Below are positions 1-6,830 of a stretch of 6,877 nucleotides of DNA, piece by piece. Both the position numbers and the translations under genes were made by a program. This DNA comes from an uncultured Collinsella sp. (GTDB lineage Bacteria > Actinomycetota > Coriobacteriia > Coriobacteriales > Coriobacteriaceae), in assembly GCA_902478995.1 (NCBI GenBank), contig CABSNF010000095.1, forward strand, positions 1 through 6,877. Direction: 5' to 3'. A model generated the notes under the pieces. The model searched no databases, had not been told where the DNA came from, and saw nothing but the letters and a program-made list of their open reading frames with translations. Every line of letters begins with the position of its first letter. Position 1 is the first letter of the stretch.

Positions 1-1841
1 GCGCTGACAAGCGACGCTGCCTCGGGACACACCGCGCGCGCCGCATCCATGCACGCCGTGGGGTCGGTGCCCGGCGGCGTCGCGAGCACGGCCCACGCGA
101 TGGACTCGTGGCGCGGATCCACCCACTCGATCGAGCAGATGCGGTCGGCATACGTGCGGAACAGGTCGGGGTAGCTCGTGAGCATCGTCAGCAGCTCGCG
201 CTCCCCCGCCAAAGACTTTCGTTCCAGGTCGGTCAGCACGATCGGCATCGTCGGTGCCGCAGACGCGCCCGCTGTGCCGGCAACCGGCGCCGCGCCATCC
301 ATGCCAACCGGCACATCGATCGGCGGCATATCGTCGACGACCTCGACCGGCGCGGCCCCATAGGCCTCGAGCGGCACATAGTCGTACGGCTCTTCCTCGA
401 CCGGTGTGGACACCGGCGGCGTCGCACCCGACGCCCAGGTGCCGCGAGACGCCCCCTGCGAACCAGACGCCCGACCGCCTGCGCTGCCTGCGCGCTCGGT
501 CTGCGCCCGCCGGCGCTCGTAGTTCTGCTCGCGACGACGCTCGGCGTCCTCACGCTTGGCAACATCGCGAAACACACGGCCTGAGCCCGAACGCACCGTC
601 TCCAGATCCAAACCCAGCAGGTCGGCAATCTGGATAAAGTACGTATCGATCATGTAGCTATCGCGCAGCGGATAGATGAGTGTCAGTGCGTCCTCGAGCG
701 CTTTGGCACGACCGCCCGGCGTGGTAATGTCGCTTGACTCCTGCAGCGAGCGGTACACAAAGTCCATGAGGGGCTCGGCGGCATCGATGCGCGCCTGCAG
801 CGCCTCGCCGCCGTGCGCCGTGATGAACTCCATTGGGTCGTTGCCGTCGGGAAGCACCACGCAGCGCAGGTCCATCGAATCCTGCTCGATAAACTGAATC
901 GCGCGGCGCGCGGCCTTTTGACCGGCGGCGTCGCCATCGAACATATACACGATGCGCTTGGCAAAACGGGTGAGTGTCTTTACGTGATGTTCCGTCAGCG
1001 CCGTGCCCAACGTGGCGACGACGTTTTTGATCCCCGCCTCCCAGCAGGCGATGCAGTCGGTATATCCCTCCACCACGATGGCGGTATCCTGCGCGACGAT
1101 AAACTCCTTGGCCCAGTTAAAGCCGTAGAGGTTTCGCTTTTTATGGAACACGCTCGTCTCGGCGGTGTTGAGGTACTTAGGCTGGCCGTCGCCCATAATG
1201 CGCCCGCCAAAGGCGATGTTATGACCCTGCTCGTCAAAAATGGGAAACATCACGCGGTCGTAAAAACGATCGGCAAGCTGCCCGCGTCCACGGCTCACGG
1301 CCACGTTGGCGTCGATCATCTCCTGCGGAGTAAATCCCGCCTGCGACAGATGCGACACCAGCGCGTTGCGACCCGGCGCAAAGCCCAAGCAGTAGCGGCG
1401 GCAGACGTCGCCGCCCATACCGCGGCTGGCGAAGTACTCGCGCGGACGGCTGTCCTTACCGCGCATGAGCATGGTGTGGTAGAACTGGGCGGTCTCGGCG
1501 CACAGGTCATAGATGCGAGCGCGCTTGGTGCCGCGCTCGCGATGGGCGCCGGTATCGTGCAGCTCAATGCCGGCACGGTCGGCCAGGTAGCGAATCGACT
1601 CGGGAAAGCTCAGATTCTCGCGCTTCATGATGTAGGTAAAGACGTCGCCGCCCTCGCCACAGCCAAAGCAGTGCCACACCTGCGTGGCGGGAATAATGTG
1701 GAACGACGGGGTCTTTTCGCCATGGAAGGGGCAGCAACCCCAAAACTCATGGCCGCGGGGCTTGAGCTCAACCGTTTCCTGCACGATGGCAACCAAATCG
1801 GACGCAGCACGTACCTGGTCTTTTTCCTCATCGCTAATCAC
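1..1841 (-). CDS. dnaG: DNA primase DnaG (3' end cut by the window edge)
   Basis: Primase makes the RNA primers that start Okazaki fragments and is recruited by the replicative helicase DnaB. I translated the frame by hand: it is open for 613 codons from GTG at 1841-1839, and bases 1-2 are a partial codon. The zinc finger is C37, H40, C58 and C61 (CPFH, then HCFGC). The catalytic core follows, with RFYDRVMFPIFDEQG (191-206), AFGGR (210-214) and PKYLN (221-225). The TOPRIM motifs are VVEGYTD (256-262), FDGDAAG (301-307) and LPDGNDP (330-336), and all key acidic residues are present. A helical region (about 353-418) is followed by a low-complexity linker (about 425-534). The beginning of the helicase-binding domain comes last (about 535-613). 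GTG 1841 is the only possible upstream start, because an in-frame TGA lies at 1850-1848, and a purine-rich SD precedes it. The next in-frame Met (residue 72) would remove the zinc finger. The gene overlaps ribF by 8 bp. Identification is firm; the true C-terminus is not seen. Confidence 0.96.
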   Translation of the reverse strand, partial: MISDEEKDQVRAASDLVAIVQETVELKPRGHEFWGCCPFHGEKTPSFHIIPATQVWHCFGCGEGGDVFTYIMKRENLSFPESIRYLADRAGIELHDTGAHRERGTKRARIYDLCAETAQFYHTMLMRGKDSRPREYFASRGMGGDVCRRYCLGFAPGRNALVSHLSQAGFTPQEMIDANVAVSRGRGQLADRFYDRVMFPIFDEQGHNIAFGGRIMGDGQPKYLNTAETSVFHKKRNLYGFNWAKEFIVAQDTAIVVEGYTDCIACWEAGIKNVVATLGTALTEHHVKTLTRFAKRIVYMFDGDAAGQKAARRAIQFIEQDSMDLRCVVLPDGNDPMEFITAHGGEALQARIDAAEPLMDFVYRSLQESSDITTPGGRAKALEDALTLIYPLRDSYMIDTYFIQIADLLGLDLETVRSGSGRVFRDVAKREDAERRREQNYERRRAQTERAGSAGGRASGSQGASRGTWASGATPPVSTPVEEEPYDYVPLEAYGAAPVEVVDDMPPIDVPVGMDGAAPVAGTAGASAAPTMPIVLTDLERKSLAGERELLTMLTSYPDLFRTYADRICSIEWVDPRHESIAWAVLATPPGTDPTACMDAARAVCPEAASLVS

Positions 1842-2841
1842 GGATGCTCACCCCCTGCTCACCCAAATGATGACGGATATCGTCAATATTACCTTCGACG
1901 GTCGCGATAAGCTCGTCCAGCGAATCGAACACACGCGACAGGCGCAGCCAGCGCGTAAACGCCAGCGAAACCGAGGTGCCGTACAGGTCGCCCGCATACC
2001 CGATCAAGTTGGCCTCGAGATGCGCCGAGGCGGCATCGTCGGCATACGTCGGCGGCAGGCCCACATTGACGGCGGCAGGCCACACGGTATCATCGACCAG
2101 CACCAGGCCCTCGTAGACGCCATCGGCAGGAACCTGGATGCCCTCGGGCACCTGGATGTTTGCCGTGGGGAAACCCATGTCGGAGCCCTGGTGACGACCG
2201 CCGGCAACAATACCGCGCAGCATGTACGGGCGACCGAGCAGCTCGGCGGCAAGCTCAACATGACCCCGGCGCAGCTCCTGGCGAATACGGGTGGCGCAGA
2301 TTGTCTGTCCATCGACGCACAGCAGCTCGTGGCCATAGACGTCAACGCCGCGCTCGGTACCCCATGCCTGCATCTCGGCAACGCCCGAGGCGCCGCCGCG
2401 ACCCAACCTAAAGTCACTACCCACGCGAATCGAGCGGATATCGACGACGCGCGACAGCAGCTTAAGAAAGCCCGCATGGTCGAGAGCCGCCACCGCAGGC
2501 GTGAAGGGAACGGCCACGACCGCATCGACCCCGGTGAGAGCCAGGGCATGCAGACGGTCGGCCGTCGTCATAAGTTTTTGAGCGGGCGAGGGGCTCACCA
2601 CCACATCCGGGTCGGGATCGAAAGTAACCACGACCGCCTTGCAGCCGTGGTCACGCGCATCGCGAACGACCGCGTCGATCAGTTCGTGATGCCCCCGATG
2701 TACGCCATCGAACACACCGATGGCGATCGACGCGGCGCCCAGGCACGCGCAATCATCAAATGCATCGGCGGCGACGATGCGGGCCTCATCCGACTCGCCC
2801 GCGAAAAAAATACGCGCGAGCTCGTGGGGAGCCAGCATCAC
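1834..2841 (-). CDS. ribF: Bifunctional riboflavin kinase / FMN adenylyltransferase RibF
   Basis: RibF phosphorylates riboflavin to FMN and adenylylates FMN to FAD in the cytoplasm. The 335-residue length is close to the family norm (about 310-340). The N-terminal adenylyltransferase module shows IGVFDGVHRGH (41-51), the nucleotide-binding signature, VTFDPDPD (72-79), and VGSDFRLGRGGASG (140-153). The C-terminal flavokinase module shows GFPTAN (223-228), GVYEG (241-245), NVGLPPTY (259-266) and a Glu in HLEANL (E276) where the catalytic base is expected. The usual SSTxIR-like motif is CATRIR (182-187). The start is either GTG (2841-2839) or the adjacent in-frame ATG (2838-2836); no strong SD is seen. 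The truB TGA shares one base with that ATG (TGATG), so translation is probably coupled. The 3' end overlaps dnaG by 8 bp. The protein begins about 35-40 residues before the first motif, a slightly long leader whose role is unknown. Confidence 0.96.
   Translation of the reverse strand: MMLAPHELARIFFAGESDEARIVAADAFDDCACLGAASIAIGVFDGVHRGHHELIDAVVRDARDHGCKAVVVTFDPDPDVVVSPSPAQKLMTTADRLHALALTGVDAVVAVPFTPAVAALDHAGFLKLLSRVVDIRSIRVGSDFRLGRGGASGVAEMQAWGTERGVDVYGHELLCVDGQTICATRIRQELRRGHVELAAELLGRPYMLRGIVAGGRHQGSDMGFPTANIQVPEGIQVPADGVYEGLVLVDDTVWPAAVNVGLPPTYADDAASAHLEANLIGYAGDLYGTSVSLAFTRWLRLSRVFDSLDELIATVEGNIDDIRHHLGEQGVSIRD
1851..1856 (-). promoter_or_regulatory. Ribosome binding site for dnaG
   Basis: On the minus strand AGGGGG lies 9 nt upstream of the GTG at 1841, inside the 3' end of ribF. 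It supports the non-ATG start and indicates that primase translation is coupled to ribF. It is a partial match to the consensus AGGAGG. Confidence 0.6.
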
Positions 2842-3770
2842 CGAACACCGCCGATCGCCTGCGGAAAGACGTGCTCCATTACAAAGCGACCGCTCTCGAT
2901 ACGGGCGAGCGCCTTGAGCCCGCCATCGAGCACCAGCGCAAACGGCGCCTTCGACGCATCGAAGCCCGCAAGCGCGCGCTCAATAGGAATACGACGTCCG
3001 CACAGTAGATCGTCGGCAAGATCGCCCGGCAAGTCGACGCGCGTGGCGCCCAGCGCCGCAATGGGATCCAGGGCAAAGCCGGCAGCGGACTCGGCAGAAA
3101 GCTCCTCGACCGCATGGCAGGCGCCGATGGAAACGACACCGGAGGCCGTACGGCGCAGTGCGGAAATATGTGCCGCATTGTCGCAGGCACGACCCAGATC
3201 GCGAGCGAGCGCACGGATATAGGTGCCCTTGCTCACCGAAAACGCCACGGTCCAAACGCAAACGTCGCCCTCGCCGCTCACGGCAATCAGGTCGGCGGAG
3301 TACACCTCGACCGGACGCGGGGGCAACTCAACGGCATTGCCTTCGCGCGCAGCCTTATAGGCGCGCACGCCGTTGACCGAAATGGCCGAAAACGCCGGCG
3401 GCACCTGCATCTGCGGGCCCAGCATGGAGGACAGGCGTTCGCGGGCATAGGCCGGATCGCGCAGGTCGGCGGCAACAGGCACTGTGCGGACGGTCTCGCC
3501 TTCCGCATCATCGGTATTGGTCTCGACGCCAAACGAGATGTCGGCGACGTAGCTTTTGGTATCGAGCGTGAGCATGCCCAACAGACGCGTGGCCTGGCCC
3601 ACGCCCACCACCATGACACCCGATGCCATGGGGTCGAGCGTTCCGGCATGACCGACACGCCGCTCATGGAGGGCGCGTCGGCATTGCGAAACCACGTCGT
3701 GGGACATGCAGCCCACCGGCTTATCGACGGCGAGCAGCATATTAAGTTGAGAAGGTGTACGACGAGCCAT
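2838..3770 (-). CDS. truB: tRNA pseudouridine(55) synthase TruB
   Basis: TruB isomerises U55 to pseudouridine in the T-arm of elongator tRNAs and also acts as a tRNA chaperone. The 310-residue protein has the family layout. It opens with LLAVDKPVGCMSHDVV (12-27). The catalytic motif is GHAGTLDPMASGVMVVG (40-56), with nucleophile Asp46. It continues with KSYVADISFGVETNTDDAEG (72-91), QVPPAFSAISVNGVRAYKAA (122-141, the PPxxSAxxxxGxRxY motif) and SKGTYIRALARDLG (180-193). The C-terminal part (about 230-310) resembles the extra TruB C-terminal domain of actinobacteria and Firmicutes. The ATG at 3770 lies 15 bp after the nrnA stop with only a weak, very close GGATGG before it. Met11 just ahead of the conserved block is a possible alternative start but has no SD. 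The stop overlaps the ribF start. Nothing essential is missing. Confidence 0.97.
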   Translation of the reverse strand: MARRTPSQLNMLLAVDKPVGCMSHDVVSQCRRALHERRVGHAGTLDPMASGVMVVGVGQATRLLGMLTLDTKSYVADISFGVETNTDDAEGETVRTVPVAADLRDPAYARERLSSMLGPQMQVPPAFSAISVNGVRAYKAAREGNAVELPPRPVEVYSADLIAVSGEGDVCVWTVAFSVSKGTYIRALARDLGRACDNAAHISALRRTASGVVSIGACHAVEELSAESAAGFALDPIAALGATRVDLPGDLADDLLCGRRIPIERALAGFDASKAPFALVLDGGLKALARIESGRFVMEHVFPQAIGGVR

Positions 3771-3785
3771 GTACCATCCAAAAAG

Positions 3786-4829
3786 TTAGAGCTCGACGGT
3801 CACCGAAGCGGGATCCTCCCCTACCAGCTCGGCCAGCATGGGAAGTGCCGCGGTGAGCGTCTCGGAAATCGTTCCGGCGTTGGTAAAGCCGGCGGCAGCG
3901 TGGTGCCCACCTCCGCCAAAGTTGGCCGCAATCTCGGAAACATCAAGTTCGCCCTTAGAGCGCAGGTTGCCGCGCACCTTGGTATCGCCCTCGATGCCCT
4001 TAAGGAACAGGCAGACCTCGACGCCCATCACCGAGCGCACCACATCGACCAGGCCGTCGCACTCATCCGAGGTGACGCCACATTCCTTAAGGTCACTTTC
4101 GTACGCATAGCTATACGCCACGCGCCCGTGCGCGACCGTCTTGATGCGACCCATGACGATGGACTTGAGGTGCAAGAACTCGACACGCATGCTCTGGTAG
4201 ACCTCGAGCGCGACGCGCGCCGGATCGGCACCGTGCGCCACCAGACGCGAGGCGGCATGAAACGCGGCAGCGTCGGCGTTCTGATACTGAAAACGACCGG
4301 TATCGGTGACCAGGCCGCACAGCAGGCAGGTGGCGATGCTGTCGCTTGCGGTAATGCCACAATCGGCCAAAAAGCGGTCGATAATCATGGCGCAAGCAGC
4401 GGCATTGACACACCTAAGGCTGACCTGGGCAAACTCCTCGCGTGCCGGATGATGGTCAAAGCACGCCACGTGGGCCGAACGGCGAAGCACCTCGGCGGAA
4501 TTATTGAGGCGCTCGACGACCGGCACGTCTACCGAAATGAACAGGTCCGGGTTGCCGGTGTAGGTAGATGCCGGCACCAGCAGATCGGCGCCCTCCATAA
4601 AACGGTAGATGCGCGGAACGGGATCGTCATCTGCCAGCAGCAGGGCGATGTCCTTGTCGGGGAACACCTTCATAAGCGAAAGGCCCAGGCCCAACACGGA
4701 GCCCAGGGCATCGCCGTCGGGAGAGGTGTGACCCGAGATCGCAATGGAGGACGCACCCTCGATGAGCTCGAGGATGCATCGTTTAATATCTGCAGACTCG
4801 CACGAGGCGAGATCGGCGGAATTAGTCAT
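3786..4829 (-). CDS. nrnA: DHH/DHHA1 phosphoesterase, NrnA type (nanoRNase / pAp phosphatase)
   Basis: This family degrades 2-5 nt RNA fragments to mononucleotides and, in several members, dephosphorylates 3'-phosphoadenosine 5'-phosphate, using Mn2+. The 347 residues carry all expected metal motifs: SGHTSPDGDALGS (32-44; H34, D38, D40), SVD (99-101; D101), FDHHPA (124-129, the DHH triad) and VTDTGRFQYQNAD (174-186). The C-terminal DHHA1 substrate-binding domain ends in VRGNLRSKGELDVSEIA (285-301) followed by GGGGHHAAAGF (305-315). Length is slightly above the usual 310-330 because of short tails at both ends. The ATG at 4829 has a perfect AGGAGG 9 nt upstream and overlaps the end of rbfA by 8 bp. 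The position between rbfA and truB is common in Gram-positive genomes and fits the RNA and translation theme. Whether this copy prefers nanoRNA, pAp or cyclic dinucleotide products cannot be read from sequence. It has no membrane or PAS domain, which argues against GdpP. Confidence 0.93.
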   Translation of the reverse strand: MTNSADLASCESADIKRCILELIEGASSIAISGHTSPDGDALGSVLGLGLSLMKVFPDKDIALLLADDDPVPRIYRFMEGADLLVPASTYTGNPDLFISVDVPVVERLNNSAEVLRRSAHVACFDHHPAREEFAQVSLRCVNAAACAMIIDRFLADCGITASDSIATCLLCGLVTDTGRFQYQNADAAAFHAASRLVAHGADPARVALEVYQSMRVEFLHLKSIVMGRIKTVAHGRVAYSYAYESDLKECGVTSDECDGLVDVVRSVMGVEVCLFLKGIEGDTKVRGNLRSKGELDVSEIAANFGGGGHHAAAGFTNAGTISETLTAALPMLAELVGEDPASVTVEL

Positions 4830-5232
4830 CTAAAGCTGCCTCCTGGACGGCATCCGCTATGGGGTAGCCGTCCTCGTCCTTTTCGATCGCAAGCGTGGCC
4901 GGAACGTTTTCCAGCGCACGCGTGATGCGCTCGGCCTCATCGGTCGAGCGATCGATGCGAAAATCGAGCTCGGGCGTGACGCGCCAATCGAGCGAGCGAG
5001 CCAACAGGCTGCGAATACGGCCCTTGGCGCTGGTGAGCGCCTCCATGACCTCATCGTAGCGGCTCGCATCGCACGACACGTACACGCGCGCGAACGAACG
5101 GTCCACCGCGACCTCGACCGCGGTCAGGGTGACCAGGTCGAGACGCGGATCGGAAACCTCAAAGAGCAGGATATAGCCGAGCTTCTCGCGAAGCTGCTCG
5201 CCCAAACGACGGGTTGCCTGCGTTTGCTTCAT
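4822..5232 (-). CDS. rbfA: 30S ribosome-binding factor RbfA
   Basis: RbfA is a small KH-fold protein that binds the immature 30S subunit and helps 16S rRNA 5'-end maturation; it is needed for cold adaptation in model bacteria. The 136-residue length fits the family (about 115-135). Diagnostic features are the N-terminal helix with R8-R9 and the EVSDPRLDLVTLTAVEVAVD segment (25-44). ARVYVS (48-53) and the helix MEALTSAKGRIRSLLAR (63-79) follow, then WRVTPELDFRID (82-93), which contains the RxxPxLxFxxD signature. The tail (about 110-136) is acidic and variable, as in other actinobacterial RbfA. The ATG at 5232 lies 11 bp after the infB stop, and the 3' end overlaps nrnA by 8 bp. The adjacency to infB is nearly universal and supports the call. 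Confidence 0.96.
   Translation of the reverse strand: MKQTQATRRLGEQLREKLGYILLFEVSDPRLDLVTLTAVEVAVDRSFARVYVSCDASRYDEVMEALTSAKGRIRSLLARSLDWRVTPELDFRIDRSTDEAERITRALENVPATLAIEKDEDGYPIADAVQEAALDD
4839..4844 (-). promoter_or_regulatory. Strong ribosome binding site for nrnA
   Basis: A perfect AGGAGG on the minus strand lies 9 nt before the ATG at 4829, inside the last codons of rbfA. It fixes the nrnA start and is the best Shine-Dalgarno in the window. Confidence 0.8.
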
Positions 5233-5239
5233 AGCGCTA

Positions 5240-5245
5240 CCCCCT
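5240..5245 (-). promoter_or_regulatory. Ribosome binding site for rbfA
   Basis: AGGGGG on the minus strand lies 7 nt before the rbfA ATG and overlaps the infB TAG stop (5246-5244). A ribosome terminating on infB would therefore sit on the rbfA initiation site, which suggests coupled translation. Confidence 0.6.
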
Positions 5246-6830
5246 ACTCGGTACGGGCAACCTGGTCGATGCGGTAACCCTCGATCTGATCGCCAGGCTT
5301 GATGTCCTGGAAGTTCTCCAGGCCAATGCCGCCCTCGGAACCGCTCTTGAGGCTCTTGGCCTCGTCCTTGTAGTGGCGCATCGAGGCAATCTTGCCGTTG
5401 AAGACCACAATGCCGTCACGCACCAGGCGCACGGAATCGGTCGCGGCGATCTCGCCCTCCTCGACGCGGACACCGGCGGCGATGCCGACTTTGGGCACCT
5501 TAAAGGTGTCAAGGACGGTCGCGGTACCCGTGGAGACCTCGACCTCGGTGGGCTTAAGCATGCCGATGCGGGCAGCGTCGAGCTCCTCGAGGCACTTGTA
5601 GATAACGTCGTAGCAACGAATCTCGACGCCCTCGCGCTCAGCGGCGGAGCGGGCCTTGCCGTCGGGACGCACGCCAAAGCCGATGATGATGGCGTTGGAG
5701 GCGTCGGCCAGGACGACGTCGGTCTCGTTGATGGCACCGACGGCGGAGTGGATCGTGTTGATGCGGACCTCGGACTGATCCATCTTGTCGAGCGAGTCCT
5801 GAAGGGCCTCGATGGAACCCTGGACGTCGGCCTTGATGATCAGGTTGAGCTCCTTGACCTCGGCGTCGGCGATGGTCTCGAAGAGGTTCTCGAGCGTGAC
5901 GTGCTTCACGCGGCTCTGCTCCTCGATACGCGCCTTGAGCGAACGCTCATCGGCCAGGGCGCGAGCCTCGCGCTCGTCCTCGAACACGCGGAACTCGTCA
6001 CCGGCGTTGGGCACGGACTGCAGGCCCAGGATCTCGACGGCGTCGGAGGGGCTGGCCTCGGTGACGGCGTTGCCCTTGGGATCGAGCATGGCGCGGACGC
6101 GGCCGTAGGTAAGGCCAGCGACCAGCGTATCGCCCACGTGCAGGGTACCGCGAGTCACCAGCACTGTGGCAACCGAGCCACGGCCCTTGTCGAGCTTAGC
6201 CTCGAGGACGTTGCCCGAAGCGAACGTATCAGGGTTGGCCTTGAGCTCGAGCACGTCGGCCTGGAGCAGGACGGTCTCGAGCAGGTCGTCGATACCGATC
6301 TTCTGCTTGGCCGAGATGTTGACGAACATGTTCTGTCCGCCCCACTCCTCGGGGATGATGCCGTACTCGGTGAGCTCCTGGCGCACGCGGTCGGGGTTGG
6401 CGCCCGGCTTATCGATCTTGTTGACGGCGACGACGATGGGTACGCCGGCGGCCTTGGCGTGGTTGATCGACTCGATGGTCTGAGGCATGACGCCGTCGTC
6501 GGCAGCCACGATCAGGATGACGATGTCGGTCACCTTGGCGCCACGGGCACGCATGGCCGTAAAGGTGGCGTGGCCCGGGGTATCGATGAAGGTGATCTTG
6601 CGGTCGTTGATCATGACCTGCGAAGCGCCGATGGCCTGGGTAATGCCGCCCGCCTCGCCGGCAGCGACGCCGGTGTGACGGATGGCGTCGAGCAGGCTCG
6701 TCTTGCCGTGGTCGACGTGACCCATGACGGTGACGACCGGGGCGCGCGGCTTAAGGTCGGCGGGATCGTCGTAGAACGAGAAGGTGTTCTCCTCCTCGGG
6801 GGTGATGATTTTGATCTGACGGCCCAGGTC
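5244..6830 (-). CDS. infB: Translation initiation factor IF-2 (5' part missing)
   Basis: IF2 is the GTPase that brings fMet-tRNA to the 30S subunit and promotes subunit joining. The visible 528 residues, numbered from the Asp codon at 6830-6828, hold the G domain: GHVDHGKT (37-44, P-loop), GGITQAIGA (61-69, switch I), DTPGH (83-87), NKID (137-140) and SAK (173-175). Domain II starts near 200, domain III is in the middle (LIIKADVQGSIEAL and following), and the C-terminal fMet-tRNA-binding domain IV includes VFNGKIASMRHYKDEA and IKPGDQIEGY. The stop is TAG at 5246-5244. The N-terminal portion, some 350-450 residues in actinobacteria, is absent because the real sequence ends at 6830 against a sequencing adapter. 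Any start codon placed at 6866 is artefactual. Switch I has Ala and Ser where His and Tyr are usual (TQHIGAY). The gene heads the visible operon; nusA would be expected further upstream. Confidence 0.97.
   Translation of the reverse strand, partial: DLGRQIKIITPEEENTFSFYDDPADLKPRAPVVTVMGHVDHGKTSLLDAIRHTGVAAGEAGGITQAIGASQVMINDRKITFIDTPGHATFTAMRARGAKVTDIVILIVAADDGVMPQTIESINHAKAAGVPIVVAVNKIDKPGANPDRVRQELTEYGIIPEEWGGQNMFVNISAKQKIGIDDLLETVLLQADVLELKANPDTFASGNVLEAKLDKGRGSVATVLVTRGTLHVGDTLVAGLTYGRVRAMLDPKGNAVTEASPSDAVEILGLQSVPNAGDEFRVFEDEREARALADERSLKARIEEQSRVKHVTLENLFETIADAEVKELNLIIKADVQGSIEALQDSLDKMDQSEVRINTIHSAVGAINETDVVLADASNAIIIGFGVRPDGKARSAAEREGVEIRCYDVIYKCLEELDAARIGMLKPTEVEVSTGTATVLDTFKVPKVGIAAGVRVEEGEIAATDSVRLVRDGIVVFNGKIASMRHYKDEAKSLKSGSEGGIGLENFQDIKPGDQIEGYRIDQVARTE

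Noticed and set aside
1625..1831. 68-codon minus-strand frame starting MRKKTRY
   Set aside because: It is an out-of-frame reading of the dnaG zinc-finger region, whose true frame has C37/H40/C58/C61.
813..1910. 365-codon plus-strand open frame opposite dnaG
   Set aside because: The opposite frame encodes primase with intact TOPRIM and zinc motifs, and this one has no motif or plausible start context.
1684..3222. 512-codon plus-strand open frame opposite dnaG, ribF and truB
   Set aside because: It overlaps well-identified genes on the other strand and shows no domain signature. Its length comes from stop-codon scarcity in the antisense of GC-rich coding DNA.
3114..4925. 603-codon plus-strand open frame opposite truB, nrnA and the end of rbfA
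   Set aside because: It spans three convincingly conserved minus-strand genes, has His/Gly/Arg-rich composition, no clear SD and no family motif. It is an antisense open frame expected at this GC content.
1..6830. Previously undescribed system, CRISPR array, RNA gene or prophage remnant
   Set aside because: The real sequence is filled almost entirely by six conserved housekeeping genes. I saw no direct-repeat arrays, tRNA-like folds, integrase genes or unexplained gaps over 15 bp.
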